DNA of 64,000 nucleotides from Pseudomonas sp. KBW05 (GTDB lineage Bacteria; Pseudomonadota; Gammaproteobacteria; Pseudomonadales; Pseudomonadaceae): NCBI RefSeq assembly GCF_003852405.1, contig NZ_QAJM01000055.1, positions 1 to 64,000 of the forward strand, read 5' to 3'. Shown piece by piece: positions 56,066 to 64,000 of this stretch (position 1 is its first letter; each line of letters starts with the position of its first letter). The notes under the pieces were generated by a model. It saw only the letters and a program-made list of their open reading frames with translations, ran no database searches and was not told where the DNA came from. The position numbers and the translations under genes were made by a program.

Positions 56066-57895
56066 ATGAACGGAGTTCAGCGCGTGTTTTCGATTTATCG
56101 CCGGCAGTTGTCGGTCTTGGCTGCGGCCCTCACCCTGGCCTCCTGCCATAGCCCAATCACCGAACAACCACCGGCACCGGAGTTGGGTTCGGGCTACCGC
56201 AGCGACCTCACGCTGCGTCACGCCGAACGCCACATGGCCGCCGCCGCCAACCCTCTGGCCGCCGCAGCCGGGCGCGAGATGCTACGCCAAGGCGGTTCGG
56301 CGATTGACGCGGCGATTGCGATGCAGGCCGTGTTGACCCTGGTGGAACCACAGTCGTCGGGCATCGGCGGCGGAGCGTTCATCATGCTGTGGGACGGCCA
56401 GAACGTGCACGCCTATGACGGCCGCGAAACCGCACCGGCCGGGGCGACCGAGCGCTTGTTCCTGCGGGCCGACGGCACGCCGATGGGGTTTGCCGAGGCG
56501 CAGATCGGCGGGCGTTCCGTCGGCACGCCGGGGGTGTTGCGCGCGCTGGAAATGGCGCACAACAAGACCGGGCGCCTGCCATGGGCCACGTTGTTCGAGC
56601 CGGCGATTCGCCTATCGCAGCAGGGCTTTGCGATTTCCCCGCGCTTGCACGCGCTGATTGCCGCTGACCGCTACATCCCGCAGTCGCCGGACATGGCGGC
56701 GTATTTCTTGAATGCCGATGGCACGCCCAAGGCCACCGGCACGCTATTGAAAAACCCGGCGCTGGCCGCCGTGTTCCAACGCATCGCCAAGGAAGGGCCA
56801 GACGCGCTGTACCACGGGCCGATTGCCGCTGAAATCGCGCGCAAGGTACAGGGCCACGGCAACGCGGGGAGCCTGTCCCAGGCGGACCTCCAGGGCTACA
56901 GCGCCAAAGAGCGTGCGCCGTTGTGCACCGACTACAAGCAATGGAAAGTGTGCGGCATGCCGCCGCCGTCGTCGGGCGGGATCGCCATCGCGCAGATCCT
57001 CGGCACCTTGCAGGCCCTGGAAGCGCGCAACCCGCAACTGGCCATCGCGCCGATGAAACCATTGAAGAGCACCTCGCCTGCCGGCCTGGAACCGACGCCC
57101 GAGGCCGTGCACCTGCTCGCCGAAGCCGGCCGCCTGGCCTTCGCCGACCGCGCGCTGTACGTGGCCGATGCCGACTTCGTCCCCGTGCCGCTCGCCGGTC
57201 TCGTCGCACCGGACTACCTGGCCAAGCGCGCCGCCTTGATCGGCGAACGCAGCATGGGCGTTGCCAAGCCCGGCACACCAATGGGCATCCAGGTGGCCTA
57301 CGCGCCGGACCGCTCGCCGTTGCGCATCTCCACCTCGCAAGTGGTCGCGGTGGACGACCAGGGCGGCGCCGTGTCGATGACCACCACGGTCGAAGCGGCA
57401 TTCGGCGCCCATGTGATGGTCCAGGGCTTTTTGCTCAACAACCAGATGACCGACTTCTCGTTCATTCCTGAGGAAAACGGCCAACCGGTGGCCAACCGCG
57501 TCGAACCCGGCAAACGCCCGCGCTCGGCCATGGCGCCGACGCTGGTGTTCGACCGCCACAGCGGCGAGTTGCTGGCCACCGTCGGCTCGCCGGGCGGCTC
57601 ACAGATCATCGAGTACGTGAGCAAGTCGTTGGTGGCAATGCTCGACTGGCAACTCGACCCGCAAGCGGCCATCAACCTGCCCAACTTTGGCAGCCGCAAT
57701 GGCGCTACCGAACTGGAAGCGGGCTTGTTCAGCCCAGGGTTGAAACAGGCCCTGAAAGACAAGGGCCATGCCCTCAGCGAGATCGATATGACCAGTGGCG
57801 TGCAGGCCATCGTGCGCACCCGCGATGCCCAGGGCAAGGTGTCTCTGAGCGGCGGCGCGGACCCTCGGCGTGAAGGCGAAGCCCTCGGCGACTGA
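56066..57895 (+). CDS. ggt: Gamma-glutamyltransferase
   Basis: This 609-residue precursor cleaves gamma-glutamyl bonds, for example in glutathione, in the periplasm. Family blocks include AAAAGREMLRQGGSAIDAAI and SSGIGGGAFIMLW. The autoprocessing and catalytic Thr is in GGAVSMTTTVEAAFG, splitting the chain into large and small subunits. The small subunit contains SAMAPTLVF and VGSPGGSQI. The N-terminal signal carries a lipobox-like LASC (Cys at residue 28), so it may be a lipoprotein, which is unusual for this family. pgeF follows after 25 bases. Confidence 0.93.
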   Translation: MNGVQRVFSIYRRQLSVLAAALTLASCHSPITEQPPAPELGSGYRSDLTLRHAERHMAAAANPLAAAAGREMLRQGGSAIDAAIAMQAVLTLVEPQSSGIGGGAFIMLWDGQNVHAYDGRETAPAGATERLFLRADGTPMGFAEAQIGGRSVGTPGVLRALEMAHNKTGRLPWATLFEPAIRLSQQGFAISPRLHALIAADRYIPQSPDMAAYFLNADGTPKATGTLLKNPALAAVFQRIAKEGPDALYHGPIAAEIARKVQGHGNAGSLSQADLQGYSAKERAPLCTDYKQWKVCGMPPPSSGGIAIAQILGTLQALEARNPQLAIAPMKPLKSTSPAGLEPTPEAVHLLAEAGRLAFADRALYVADADFVPVPLAGLVAPDYLAKRAALIGERSMGVAKPGTPMGIQVAYAPDRSPLRISTSQVVAVDDQGGAVSMTTTVEAAFGAHVMVQGFLLNNQMTDFSFIPEENGQPVANRVEPGKRPRSAMAPTLVFDRHSGELLATVGSPGGSQIIEYVSKSLVAMLDWQLDPQAAINLPNFGSRNGATELEAGLFSPGLKQALKDKGHALSEIDMTSGVQAIVRTRDAQGKVSLSGGADPRREGEALGD

Positions 57896-57920
57896 AATTT
57901 TTAGCAACGGAGACACAGCC

Positions 57921-58631
57921 GTGCAACAGGCAGACAATCTCGGCGCCCTCGTTGGCGTCGATCATGGTTTTTGTACGATCAATGACCCGCAGTGCCCGGA
58001 AGGCGTGTTTATCTGCAAGCAGGTGCACAGTGCTGCGGTGATCGACTGGCAAGCGGATCAGTTGAGCAATACGGTTCCAGCCGACGGGGTGTTCACCGGC
58101 TCGCAGCAGCCGATCGCGGTGATTACGGCCGATTGCCTGCCCATCCTTATCGCGGCCAACAACGGTGAGAAAGTGGCGGCGGTGCATGGCGGCTGGAAGG
58201 GCCTGCAAGCCGGGATCATCGCCAATGCTGTGCAGCGTTTTGCCGAGGACGGGATTGGCGCTGACCAGTTGCAAGTGGCTATCGGCCCGTCGATCAAGCC
58301 CTGTTGCTATGAGGTGAGCGCCGACTTTATCGCGCAATTCCAGGCCGATCAGGGTCACTTGTGGCGCCTTGCCCAACCGGCGCCGTTGCTGCCCCCCCAG
58401 ATTGCACCGCCCCACGCGCGCCAAACGGGCAGCGCGTGGTTTGACCTGAGCGCCTACGCGCTGATGCTGTTGCAAGCGGCCGGCGTTCGGCGTGAGCAGG
58501 TGGAGGTCAGCGCGGTCTGCACTTACTGCACCTCGCCCGCGTTTGCCAGCTACCGCAGAAGGACCCACCACCCGGAGGAGGTGAGGACGTTGTTGTATTC
58601 GTGGATTGCGCGTAGAACCATCACCGACTGA
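57921..58631 (+). CDS. pgeF: Purine nucleoside phosphorylase / laccase-domain protein (PgeF/YfiH family)
   Basis: This 236-residue protein is of the DUF152/YfiH family, with the metal-site residues in [15 protein letters not shown] and [10 protein letters not shown], and a Cys in SAVCTYC. Homologues have been described as purine nucleoside phosphorylases or as peptidoglycan-editing factors that hydrolyse misincorporated L-Ser. I chose GTG at 57921 because GGAGA lies 9 bases before it. An ATG at 57870 would overlap ggt. Its 3' end overlaps that of ddlA by 11 bases. Confidence 0.88.
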   Translation: MQQADNLGALVGVDHGFCTINDPQCPEGVFICKQVHSAAVIDWQADQLSNTVPADGVFTGSQQPIAVITADCLPILIAANNGEKVAAVHGGWKGLQAGIIANAVQRFAEDGIGADQLQVAIGPSIKPCCYEVSADFIAQFQADQGHLWRLAQPAPLLPPQIAPPHARQTGSAWFDLSAYALMLLQAAGVRREQVEVSAVCTYCTSPAFASYRRRTHHPEEVRTLLYSWIARRTITD

Positions 58632-59715
58632 TCTTCAACCCCTTGCGCCCCGCATGCCGCTCCAACGCCAACTCGATCAACCGACTCACCAGTTCGCTGT
58701 AGCTCATGCCCGCTGCCTGCCACAGCTTGGGATACATGCTGATGCGGGTGAAGCCGGGCAGTGAGTTGATTTCGTTGATCAGCACTTCGCCGTCGTCGGT
58801 CAAAAATACATCGACCCGCGCCAGCCCCGCGCAACCCAACACCTCAAACGCCTCGATGGCCAAGCGGCGGATACGCTCGCTGGCTTCGACACTGATATCC
58901 GCCGGCACCACCACCTGGGCAGCCTGGTCGTCGATGTATTTGCTGTCGTAGGAATAGAAACCGCTGCTCACCACAATCTCGCCACAACCGCTGGCGATGG
59001 GGTTGTCGTTGCCCAACACGGCGCATTCGATTTCACGGCCGCTGACGGCGGATTCCACCAGCACTTTTTCATCGAAACCCAGGGCCAGTTCGACTGCCGC
59101 GTGGTACTCGGCTTCGCTGCCGACTTTGCTCACGCCCACCGACGACCCCTGGTTGGCCGGTTTGACGAACAGCGGCAGGCCGAGCTTGTTCACGGCATCG
59201 TCAAAGCTTGTTTGTGGCGCATTACGACGGGTCAGGGTAATGAACGGCGTGACCGCAATCCCCGCGTCGCGCAGCAAGCGCTTGCTGATGTCCTTGTCCA
59301 TGCACACCGCTGAGCCGAGCACGTCGGAGCCGACAAACGGCAGATCGGCCATGCGCAGCAGGCCTTGCAGGCAACCGTCTTCGCCCAGGGAGCCGTGGAC
59401 GATGGGAATGATCACATCGACATGGGCCAGCAGGCCGCCGCCGGAGGTTTCCACCAGTTGCTGGCTGGCCTTGCCCGGCACCACCGCCAGTTCACGGTTG
59501 GATTGGTTGAGGGCGATCAAGGCCGGGTTTTCCTGGTTGATCAGGAAGTTCGAGGTGTCATTAAGGTGCCAGTGGCCGGCCTTGTCGATGCCGATCAGCA
59601 CCGGCTCGAAGCGTGTACGGTCGAGGGCATCGACGATATTGCGCGCCGATTGCAGCGAGACTTCGTGTTCAGCCGAACGGCCACCAAAAATAATCCCTAC
59701 GCGCACCTTGCTCAT
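58621..59715 (-). CDS. ddlA: D-alanine-D-alanine ligase (DdlA-type)
   Basis: This 364-residue ATP-grasp ligase joins D-Ala to D-Ala for peptidoglycan. It begins [21 protein letters not shown] and has [20 protein letters not shown]. The C-terminal metal and substrate block is [20 protein letters not shown]. It is outside the mur-fts cluster and longer than DdlB, so DdlA is the better name. The gene converges on pgeF with overlapping ends. Confidence 0.93.
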   Translation of the reverse strand: MSKVRVGIIFGGRSAEHEVSLQSARNIVDALDRTRFEPVLIGIDKAGHWHLNDTSNFLINQENPALIALNQSNRELAVVPGKASQQLVETSGGGLLAHVDVIIPIVHGSLGEDGCLQGLLRMADLPFVGSDVLGSAVCMDKDISKRLLRDAGIAVTPFITLTRRNAPQTSFDDAVNKLGLPLFVKPANQGSSVGVSKVGSEAEYHAAVELALGFDEKVLVESAVSGREIECAVLGNDNPIASGCGEIVVSSGFYSYDSKYIDDQAAQVVVPADISVEASERIRRLAIEAFEVLGCAGLARVDVFLTDDGEVLINEINSLPGFTRISMYPKLWQAAGMSYSELVSRLIELALERHAGRKGLKISR

Positions 59716-59759
59716 GACCCTGCCTCACCGTTGAAAGTAAGGCTTCTTACCACGGGCCG

Positions 59760-60398
59760 TCAGCGATTCGCTACCAGATGTGCACCGAACAGCACGTAGC
59801 AACCACCGGCAAAACGGTCGAGCCACTTGCGCGAACGGCCGTAGAGGTTGGCCATGCGCTCGCTGGAGAACACCAGGGCCACGCTGGAGTACCAACTGAA
59901 GGACAAGGTGGCCATGGTCAGCACCGCCAGGGTCAACAGCATCGGCGACGGCGAAGGCGGCATGGTGGACGCGAAGATGGTGGCGACAAACAACGCGGCC
60001 TTGGGATTGGACAGATTGCCCAGCAACCCCAGGCGCCATGCGGAGAACAGCGAGCGTCGAGGCTCGTCCGGCAGCAGGTTCTGGCCCATGGCCGGCGCCG
60101 AGCGCTTGAACAGTTTCAAGCCGAGGTAGATCAGGTAGCAGCCACCGATGATCTTGAACGCCAGGTACAGCATCGGTGCGGCGGTAAACAGCGACTTGAT
60201 GCCCAGGCCACCCGCGAGCCCCCACAGGATCGTACCGGTGGCCACGCCCGCCGATGCCACCACGCCATGGCGGCGCGAGCAACTGGCGGCCAACTGCGCG
60301 GTATTGAAAAAATTCGGCCCTGGCGTCACCACTGCCACGGTCCACAGCAGCGCCAGCGAGACCAGGGGCGCCACATAGGCGGGGTTGAGAAAATCCAT
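59760..60398 (-). CDS. LysE/RhtB family transporter
   Basis: This 212-residue inner-membrane protein has about six hydrophobic segments and the LysE signature TVAVVTPGPNFFNTAQLAAS near its N-terminus. Further segments are FKIIGGCYLIYLGLKLF and GLLGNLSNPKAALFVAT. Such proteins export amino acids or related small molecules; the substrate is unknown. I chose the ATG at 60398 (MDFLNPAYVAPLV). It is divergent from an AraC-type regulator across 138 bases, and that regulator may control it. Confidence 0.9.
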   Translation of the reverse strand: MDFLNPAYVAPLVSLALLWTVAVVTPGPNFFNTAQLAASCSRRHGVVASAGVATGTILWGLAGGLGIKSLFTAAPMLYLAFKIIGGCYLIYLGLKLFKRSAPAMGQNLLPDEPRRSLFSAWRLGLLGNLSNPKAALFVATIFASTMPPSPSPMLLTLAVLTMATLSFSWYSSVALVFSSERMANLYGRSRKWLDRFAGGCYVLFGAHLVANR

Positions 60399-60536
60399 AG
60401 GGGCGACTCCATCAGCGCAAGGCACGAACGGCGATCATAGGCCTCGCCCCTGTCTTGCACAATCGTACAAGACCCCGGCAGACTGGGAGCGCAGACTCGG
60501 TTAACGTGTTTCCACCTCACTGTGTGACAAGCCACC

Positions 60537-61346
60537 ATGGGCAATCCCATCTCCCCCCTCGACTGGATGCACCGCGCCCCGCATGCCAGCGGCATGGACC
60601 GCATCGAGGCGTACTTTGCCGGCTTCGCGTTCGACCCGCATCGCCATGACACCTACGCCATCGGCCGTACGTTGTTCGGCGTGCAGAGTTTTCATTATCG
60701 CGGCTGCATGACCCACAGCCTGCCCGGCACGACCATGGTGATACATCCCGACGAAACCCACGACGGCCGCGCCAGCAGCGAGGAAGGCTTCCGCTACCGC
60801 ATGATCTATGTGGAGCCGGCGCTGATCCAACAGATCCTCGGCGGCAAGCCATTGCCGTTCATTCCCTGCGGCCATACCACCGACCCGCGCCTGTTCCGCG
60901 CCAGCGAAGTGCTGCTGCAAAGCCTGGACTGCCCGATCGACCCGCTGCAGGAACAGGACGCGATGTATGACGTGGCGCAAGCCCTGAGCGATGCCAGCGG
61001 GGTGATCACCAGCCGCAAGAGCTTCGACTACATCGCCGCCGAGCGCGCGCGGGAATTTATCCACAGCGCCCTGGGCCGCAGCATCACCCTGGACGAAATG
61101 GCCGACCACGCCGGCCGCGACCGCTGGGCGTTGTCGCGGGATTTCCGCTTGTTGTTCGGCACCAGCCCCTACCGTTACCTGACCATGCGTCGGCTGGACC
61201 TGGTGCGCAGCCTGCTGGCCCAGGGCCAATCGTTGGTGAATGCGGCGATGACGGCGGGGTTTACTGACCAGAGCCATATGACCCGGCAGTTTCGCAGCAC
61301 CTATGGCATGCCGCCGTCGCGTTGGGTGAAGATGCTGGGGCGCTGA
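60537..61346 (+). CDS. AraC family transcriptional regulator
   Basis: This 269-residue regulator has an N-terminal AraC-type cupin domain (about residues 15-100; HRHDTYAIGRTLFGVQSF and MVIHPDETHDG). The C-terminal domain has two helix-turn-helix motifs (SITLDEMADHAGRDRWALSR, and LVNAAMTAGFTDQSHMTRQF followed by YGMPPSRWVK). This layout is common for regulators of divergently placed LysE-type exporters, such as the one to its left. Confidence 0.93.
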   Translation: MGNPISPLDWMHRAPHASGMDRIEAYFAGFAFDPHRHDTYAIGRTLFGVQSFHYRGCMTHSLPGTTMVIHPDETHDGRASSEEGFRYRMIYVEPALIQQILGGKPLPFIPCGHTTDPRLFRASEVLLQSLDCPIDPLQEQDAMYDVAQALSDASGVITSRKSFDYIAAERAREFIHSALGRSITLDEMADHAGRDRWALSRDFRLLFGTSPYRYLTMRRLDLVRSLLAQGQSLVNAAMTAGFTDQSHMTRQFRSTYGMPPSRWVKMLGR

Positions 61347-61374
61347 AGCTTCAATTTGCAAATGCGATCAAAAA

Positions 61375-61463
61375 TGTGGGAGCGGGCTTGCTCGCGAAAG
61401 CGGAGTGTCAGTCACCATTGATTTATCTGAACCACCGCCTTCGCGAGCAAGCCCGCTCCCACA
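61375..61463. repeat. REPIN
   Basis: Inverted arms TGTGGGAGCGGGCTTGCTCG and its complement lie between the convergent AraC regulator and MFS transporter genes. The central spacer again carries GTCAGTCA. Confidence 0.92.
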
Positions 61464-61469
61464 TTGGAT

Positions 61470-62840
61470 TTAGGTTGTCTCTGGAATTGAGTTCGACTCA
61501 GCACCGCGTTCTTTGAACCCAACCGCCACCACCGCCCCCACCAGCGCAATCCCCGCACTCAACCACAACGCCAGCTCAATTCCACCGGCATTGGCCACCG
61601 ACACTAACACCGCCAACCCCAGCGCCCCGCCAATCTGCTGGCTGGTGGACGCCATCCCCGCCGCCACGCCCTGCTCACCAGGACGAATACCGAGGCCGGC
61701 CGCCACCCACATCGCCGTCCACGTCATGCCCTGGCCAATGCTCAAGATAAAAATCCCCGGCAGCAGCGACCAGAATCCCACGCCCGTCGGTAATGCCCAG
61801 CACACCAGCGCAATGCCCACGGCCCCCGCCAATTGCCCGCTGACCAAGGTATTGCGCAGTCCGATCCTGGCCAGCGAACGCTCCGCCAGCCAGATGCCGA
61901 ACGTACACACCAGGGTCGCCGGCAAAAACGCCAGGCCCGCCTGCAACACGCTGTAGCCGTAGACCTGCTGGTAATACAGCGCCAGAAAGTAGTACTGCAC
62001 GCCAAAGCTGCTCATGAACACCGCCGTCAGCACCATGGCCATGCGCAGTTCGCGGTAGGCCAACAGCCGCAGCGGCATCAGCGGGTCACGCCCGCGGTGT
62101 TCGATCCAGGCGAACAGCCCCAGCAGCGCCACCGCCAGGGTGATGCAGCCGAGGGTAGACGGCGCCGTCCAGCCCCATTCCGGGCCTTGCACCAGAGCAA
62201 ACACCAGCAAGGTGCCGCCAACGGTCACGGTCAGCGCGCCACTGATATCAAAGTTGCGCCCGACGGCCCGCTCGCCGTCGGCAGGAATCCAGTAACGGGC
62301 CGCCCAGGCGCAGCCACCGGCCAATGGCACGTTCACCAGGAACACCGCCTCCCAGCCCCACACCTGGGTCAACACGCCGCCCAGCAAAGCGCCGAGCGCC
62401 AGGCCCGCCGCCGACGCCGCACTCCACACCGCAAACGCACGGTTACGCTCAGGCCCTTCGGCGTAGTGGGTGTTGATCAACGCCAGGGTCGCCGGAAACA
62501 ACAGCGCCCCGCCCACGCCCTGTACCGCCCGCGCCAGCACCAGCAACACCGCGCTGCCACCCAGTACGGCGGCCAGGGACGCCAGCGCGTACAACGCCTG
62601 CCCCGTCCGGTACAAGCGGCGCTTGCCGAGCAAATCCGTGGCCCGCCCGCCCAGCAACAGGAAACCGCCGAACGCCACGCTGTAGGCGCTGACCACCCAC
62701 TGCAATTGCTGGGCGGAAAAGTCCAGGTGCGTGCCAATCTGCGGCAATGCCACAAACACGATGGTGGCATCGAGGGCGATGATCAGTTGGGCGGTGGCCA
62801 ACAGCATCAGCATCCAGCCAGAGGGTCGAGAGGGAGACAT
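61470..62840 (-). CDS. MFS drug efflux transporter (DHA2/EmrB-QacA type)
   Basis: This 456-residue transporter has about 14 membrane segments. The opening IALDATIVFVALPQIGTHL carries the DHA2 motif with an Asp in helix 1. The motif A loop is GGRATDLLGKRRLY, and the motif C-like region is LALGALLGGVLTQVWGWEAVF. It probably exports drugs or other amphipathic compounds by proton antiport. The ATG at 62840 has AGGA upstream. The divergent LysR gene, 95 bases away, is the likely regulator. Confidence 0.92.
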   Translation of the reverse strand: MSPSRPSGWMLMLLATAQLIIALDATIVFVALPQIGTHLDFSAQQLQWVVSAYSVAFGGFLLLGGRATDLLGKRRLYRTGQALYALASLAAVLGGSAVLLVLARAVQGVGGALLFPATLALINTHYAEGPERNRAFAVWSAASAAGLALGALLGGVLTQVWGWEAVFLVNVPLAGGCAWAARYWIPADGERAVGRNFDISGALTVTVGGTLLVFALVQGPEWGWTAPSTLGCITLAVALLGLFAWIEHRGRDPLMPLRLLAYRELRMAMVLTAVFMSSFGVQYYFLALYYQQVYGYSVLQAGLAFLPATLVCTFGIWLAERSLARIGLRNTLVSGQLAGAVGIALVCWALPTGVGFWSLLPGIFILSIGQGMTWTAMWVAAGLGIRPGEQGVAAGMASTSQQIGGALGLAVLVSVANAGGIELALWLSAGIALVGAVVAVGFKERGAESNSIPETT

Positions 62841-62935
62841 CACAGCGTCCTGTCCAGAAATGAAGTGTCGCCAGTGTGTTTTATGCGCAATAGATGATAA
62901 ATAGCGCTATCACTCTTTCAGTAATGACTTTAATC

Positions 62936-63820
62936 ATGGATCTGAACGCTGTCCGCCTGCTGGTCCGCGTGGCCGAAACCCGCAGTTTCACCCGCGCCGC
63001 CGGCGACCTGGGGCTGACTCAATCCGGGCTCTCACGGGCCATCTCACGCCTGGAGAACGAGCTGGGCGTGCGCCTGCTGCAACGCAACACCCGCAGCGTC
63101 AGCCTCACGCCCGACGGGCAGTTGTTGTACGAGCGCAGCGCGCCGTTGCTGGCGGAATTGGCCGAGGCCGAAAAGCTGATGCTCGACCGCCGTGGCAGCC
63201 CGTCGGGCCTGTTGAAGATCAGCACGCCGTCACTGTTCGGGCGCAAGGTGGTGATGCCGGTGATCGGCGAGCTGACCCTGCGTTATCCCGAACTGCGCAT
63301 CGAAGCCGTGATGACCGACCGCCTGGTGGACATCGTCGATGAAGGCTTCGATGCCTTGCTGCGTACCGGCGAGATCCAGGACCAACGCCTGATCGCCCGC
63401 GCCCTGGCGCCGTTGCGCTGGGTCACCGTCGCCGCACCCGCCTACCTCGCCCGTTTCGGCACACCGCAAAGCGTCGATGAACTCAAGGACCACCACTGCC
63501 TCACCGTACGCAATCTACGCAGCGGACGCATGGTGGACTGGCAGTTCATGCTCAATGGCAAGGTGCAGGACGTGAGCGTCGAAGGGCGGCTGATCTTTGA
63601 TATCGGCGACGCGCTGGTGGACGGCGCCGTGGGCGGGTTTGGCATTGCCCAAGTGATGGATTTTGCCGTGCGCGACGACCTGGCCGCCGGGCGCCTGGTG
63701 CCGGTACTGGAGGACTTCGCCGGGCGCAGTCGGGCGATCTCGTTGGTGTATCCGCCGTCCCGCCAGTATTCGCCGAAGTTGGTGGCGTTTGCCGAGGCGT
63801 TGGCAAACGCGCGCTGGTAG
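62936..63820 (+). CDS. LysR family transcriptional regulator
   Basis: This 294-residue regulator has an N-terminal winged helix (SFTRAAGDLGLTQSGLSRAI, SRLENELGVRLLQRNTRSV) and a periplasmic-binding-protein-like effector domain from about residue 90. The start at 62936 (MDLNAVRLLVRVAETRSF) fits the family; two earlier in-frame ATGs would add a non-conserved extension. It is divergent from the MFS exporter, so control of that gene is likely. Confidence 0.93.
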   Translation: MDLNAVRLLVRVAETRSFTRAAGDLGLTQSGLSRAISRLENELGVRLLQRNTRSVSLTPDGQLLYERSAPLLAELAEAEKLMLDRRGSPSGLLKISTPSLFGRKVVMPVIGELTLRYPELRIEAVMTDRLVDIVDEGFDALLRTGEIQDQRLIARALAPLRWVTVAAPAYLARFGTPQSVDELKDHHCLTVRNLRSGRMVDWQFMLNGKVQDVSVEGRLIFDIGDALVDGAVGGFGIAQVMDFAVRDDLAAGRLVPVLEDFAGRSRAISLVYPPSRQYSPKLVAFAEALANARW

Positions 63821-63823
63821 GGC

Positions 63824-64000
63824 TTAGAGCTGGCGCCCGGTGATCGGTTCGCCAATGGTCAGGAAGTTTCCGCCCGCGATGTGATGCAAGGTGCGCAGCG
63901 CATCATGCCCTTCGAAGTGCCAATGACCTTCGCTGAACACACGCTCGTCGGCATACGCCGCGACCACTTCGCCAAGGAACAAATCGTAGGTCTGTTGATT
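63824..64000 (-). CDS. Flavin reductase family protein, 3' end only
   Basis: The minus-strand frame entering from the window edge encodes the last 58 residues of a protein, with YDLFLGEVVAAYADERVF and LHHIAGGNFLTIGEPITGRQ, then TAA at 63826-63824. The pattern resembles the C-terminus of flavin reductase-like (flavoredoxin, DIM6/NTAB) FMN-binding proteins. The start lies outside the window. It converges on the LysR gene with a 3-base gap. Confidence 0.7.
   Translation of the reverse strand, partial: NQQTYDLFLGEVVAAYADERVFSEGHWHFEGHDALRTLHHIAGGNFLTIGEPITGRQL

Overview
The window is chromosomal DNA of a Pseudomonas, most likely the P. fluorescens group. The evidence is GC-rich coding sequence throughout, repeated REPIN elements built on a GTGGGAGCGGGCTTGC core, an AlgW protease, a fused CysNC, and a housekeeping gene order (hemH, light-response genes, pagL, murI, moeB, prmC, prfA, hemA, TPR lipoprotein, lolB, ispE, tRNA-Gln, prs, rplY, pth, ychF, then tRNA-Met) that I recall as the P. 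aeruginosa PA4655-PA4673 arrangement. The synteny is from memory, not from a search.

Layout. 0.1-9.3 kb: slyD, a DUF3565 gene, pta and a PlsC-type acyltransferase, the sulfate-assimilation operon cysD-cysNC, a Nif3-family gene and algW. 9.3-13.5 kb: a Fur-type site with a TonB-dependent siderophore receptor, then hemH with a TIGR01777 epimerase. 13.7-23.4 kb: an apparently light- or photo-oxidation-responsive block, with a renalase-like oxidase and a TIGR02450 protein, then ybgA-like, a MerR/LitR-type regulator, phrB, a SnoaL-like protein, an SDR, an FAD oxidoreductase, DUF1365, a CFA-synthase-like methyltransferase and DUF2878. Most of these genes overlap by a few bases. Two TGTACA-N12-TGTACA operators frame the promoter of the regulator operon. 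23.4-36.3 kb: housekeeping genes for lipid A, cell wall, translation termination, haem, outer-membrane lipoproteins, isoprenoids, PRPP and translation.

36.6-54.7 kb is an apparently complete Hrp1-type type III secretion locus lying between ychF and tRNA-Met. The left operons run rightward: an HrpR/HrpS-like sigma-54 activator, a small pilin candidate, hrpB, hrcJ, hrpD, hrpE, then hrpF, hrpG, hrcC, hrpT, hrpV. The right operon runs leftward: hrpJ, hrcV, hrpQ, hrcN, hrpO, hrpP, hrcQ, hrcR, hrcS, hrcT, hrcU. hrpL stands alone at the right end. The regulatory chain is readable: the activator acts on a sigma-54 promoter before hrpL, and HrpL would act on three hrp boxes. HrcQ is one uninterrupted protein rather than HrcQa plus HrcQb, the pilin candidate is only 56 residues, only one HrpR/S-type activator is present, and no harpin, HrpK or effector gene is seen.

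54.9-64.0 kb: tRNA-Met, a PhzF-like protein, a gamma-glutamyltransferase with a lipobox, pgeF, ddlA, a LysE-family exporter, an AraC regulator, an MFS exporter divergent from a LysR regulator, and the 3' end of a flavin-reductase-like gene cut by the window edge. The only gene-free stretch over 300 bases is 36326-36646. I see no CRISPR array, insertion sequence, integrase, rRNA or phage gene.
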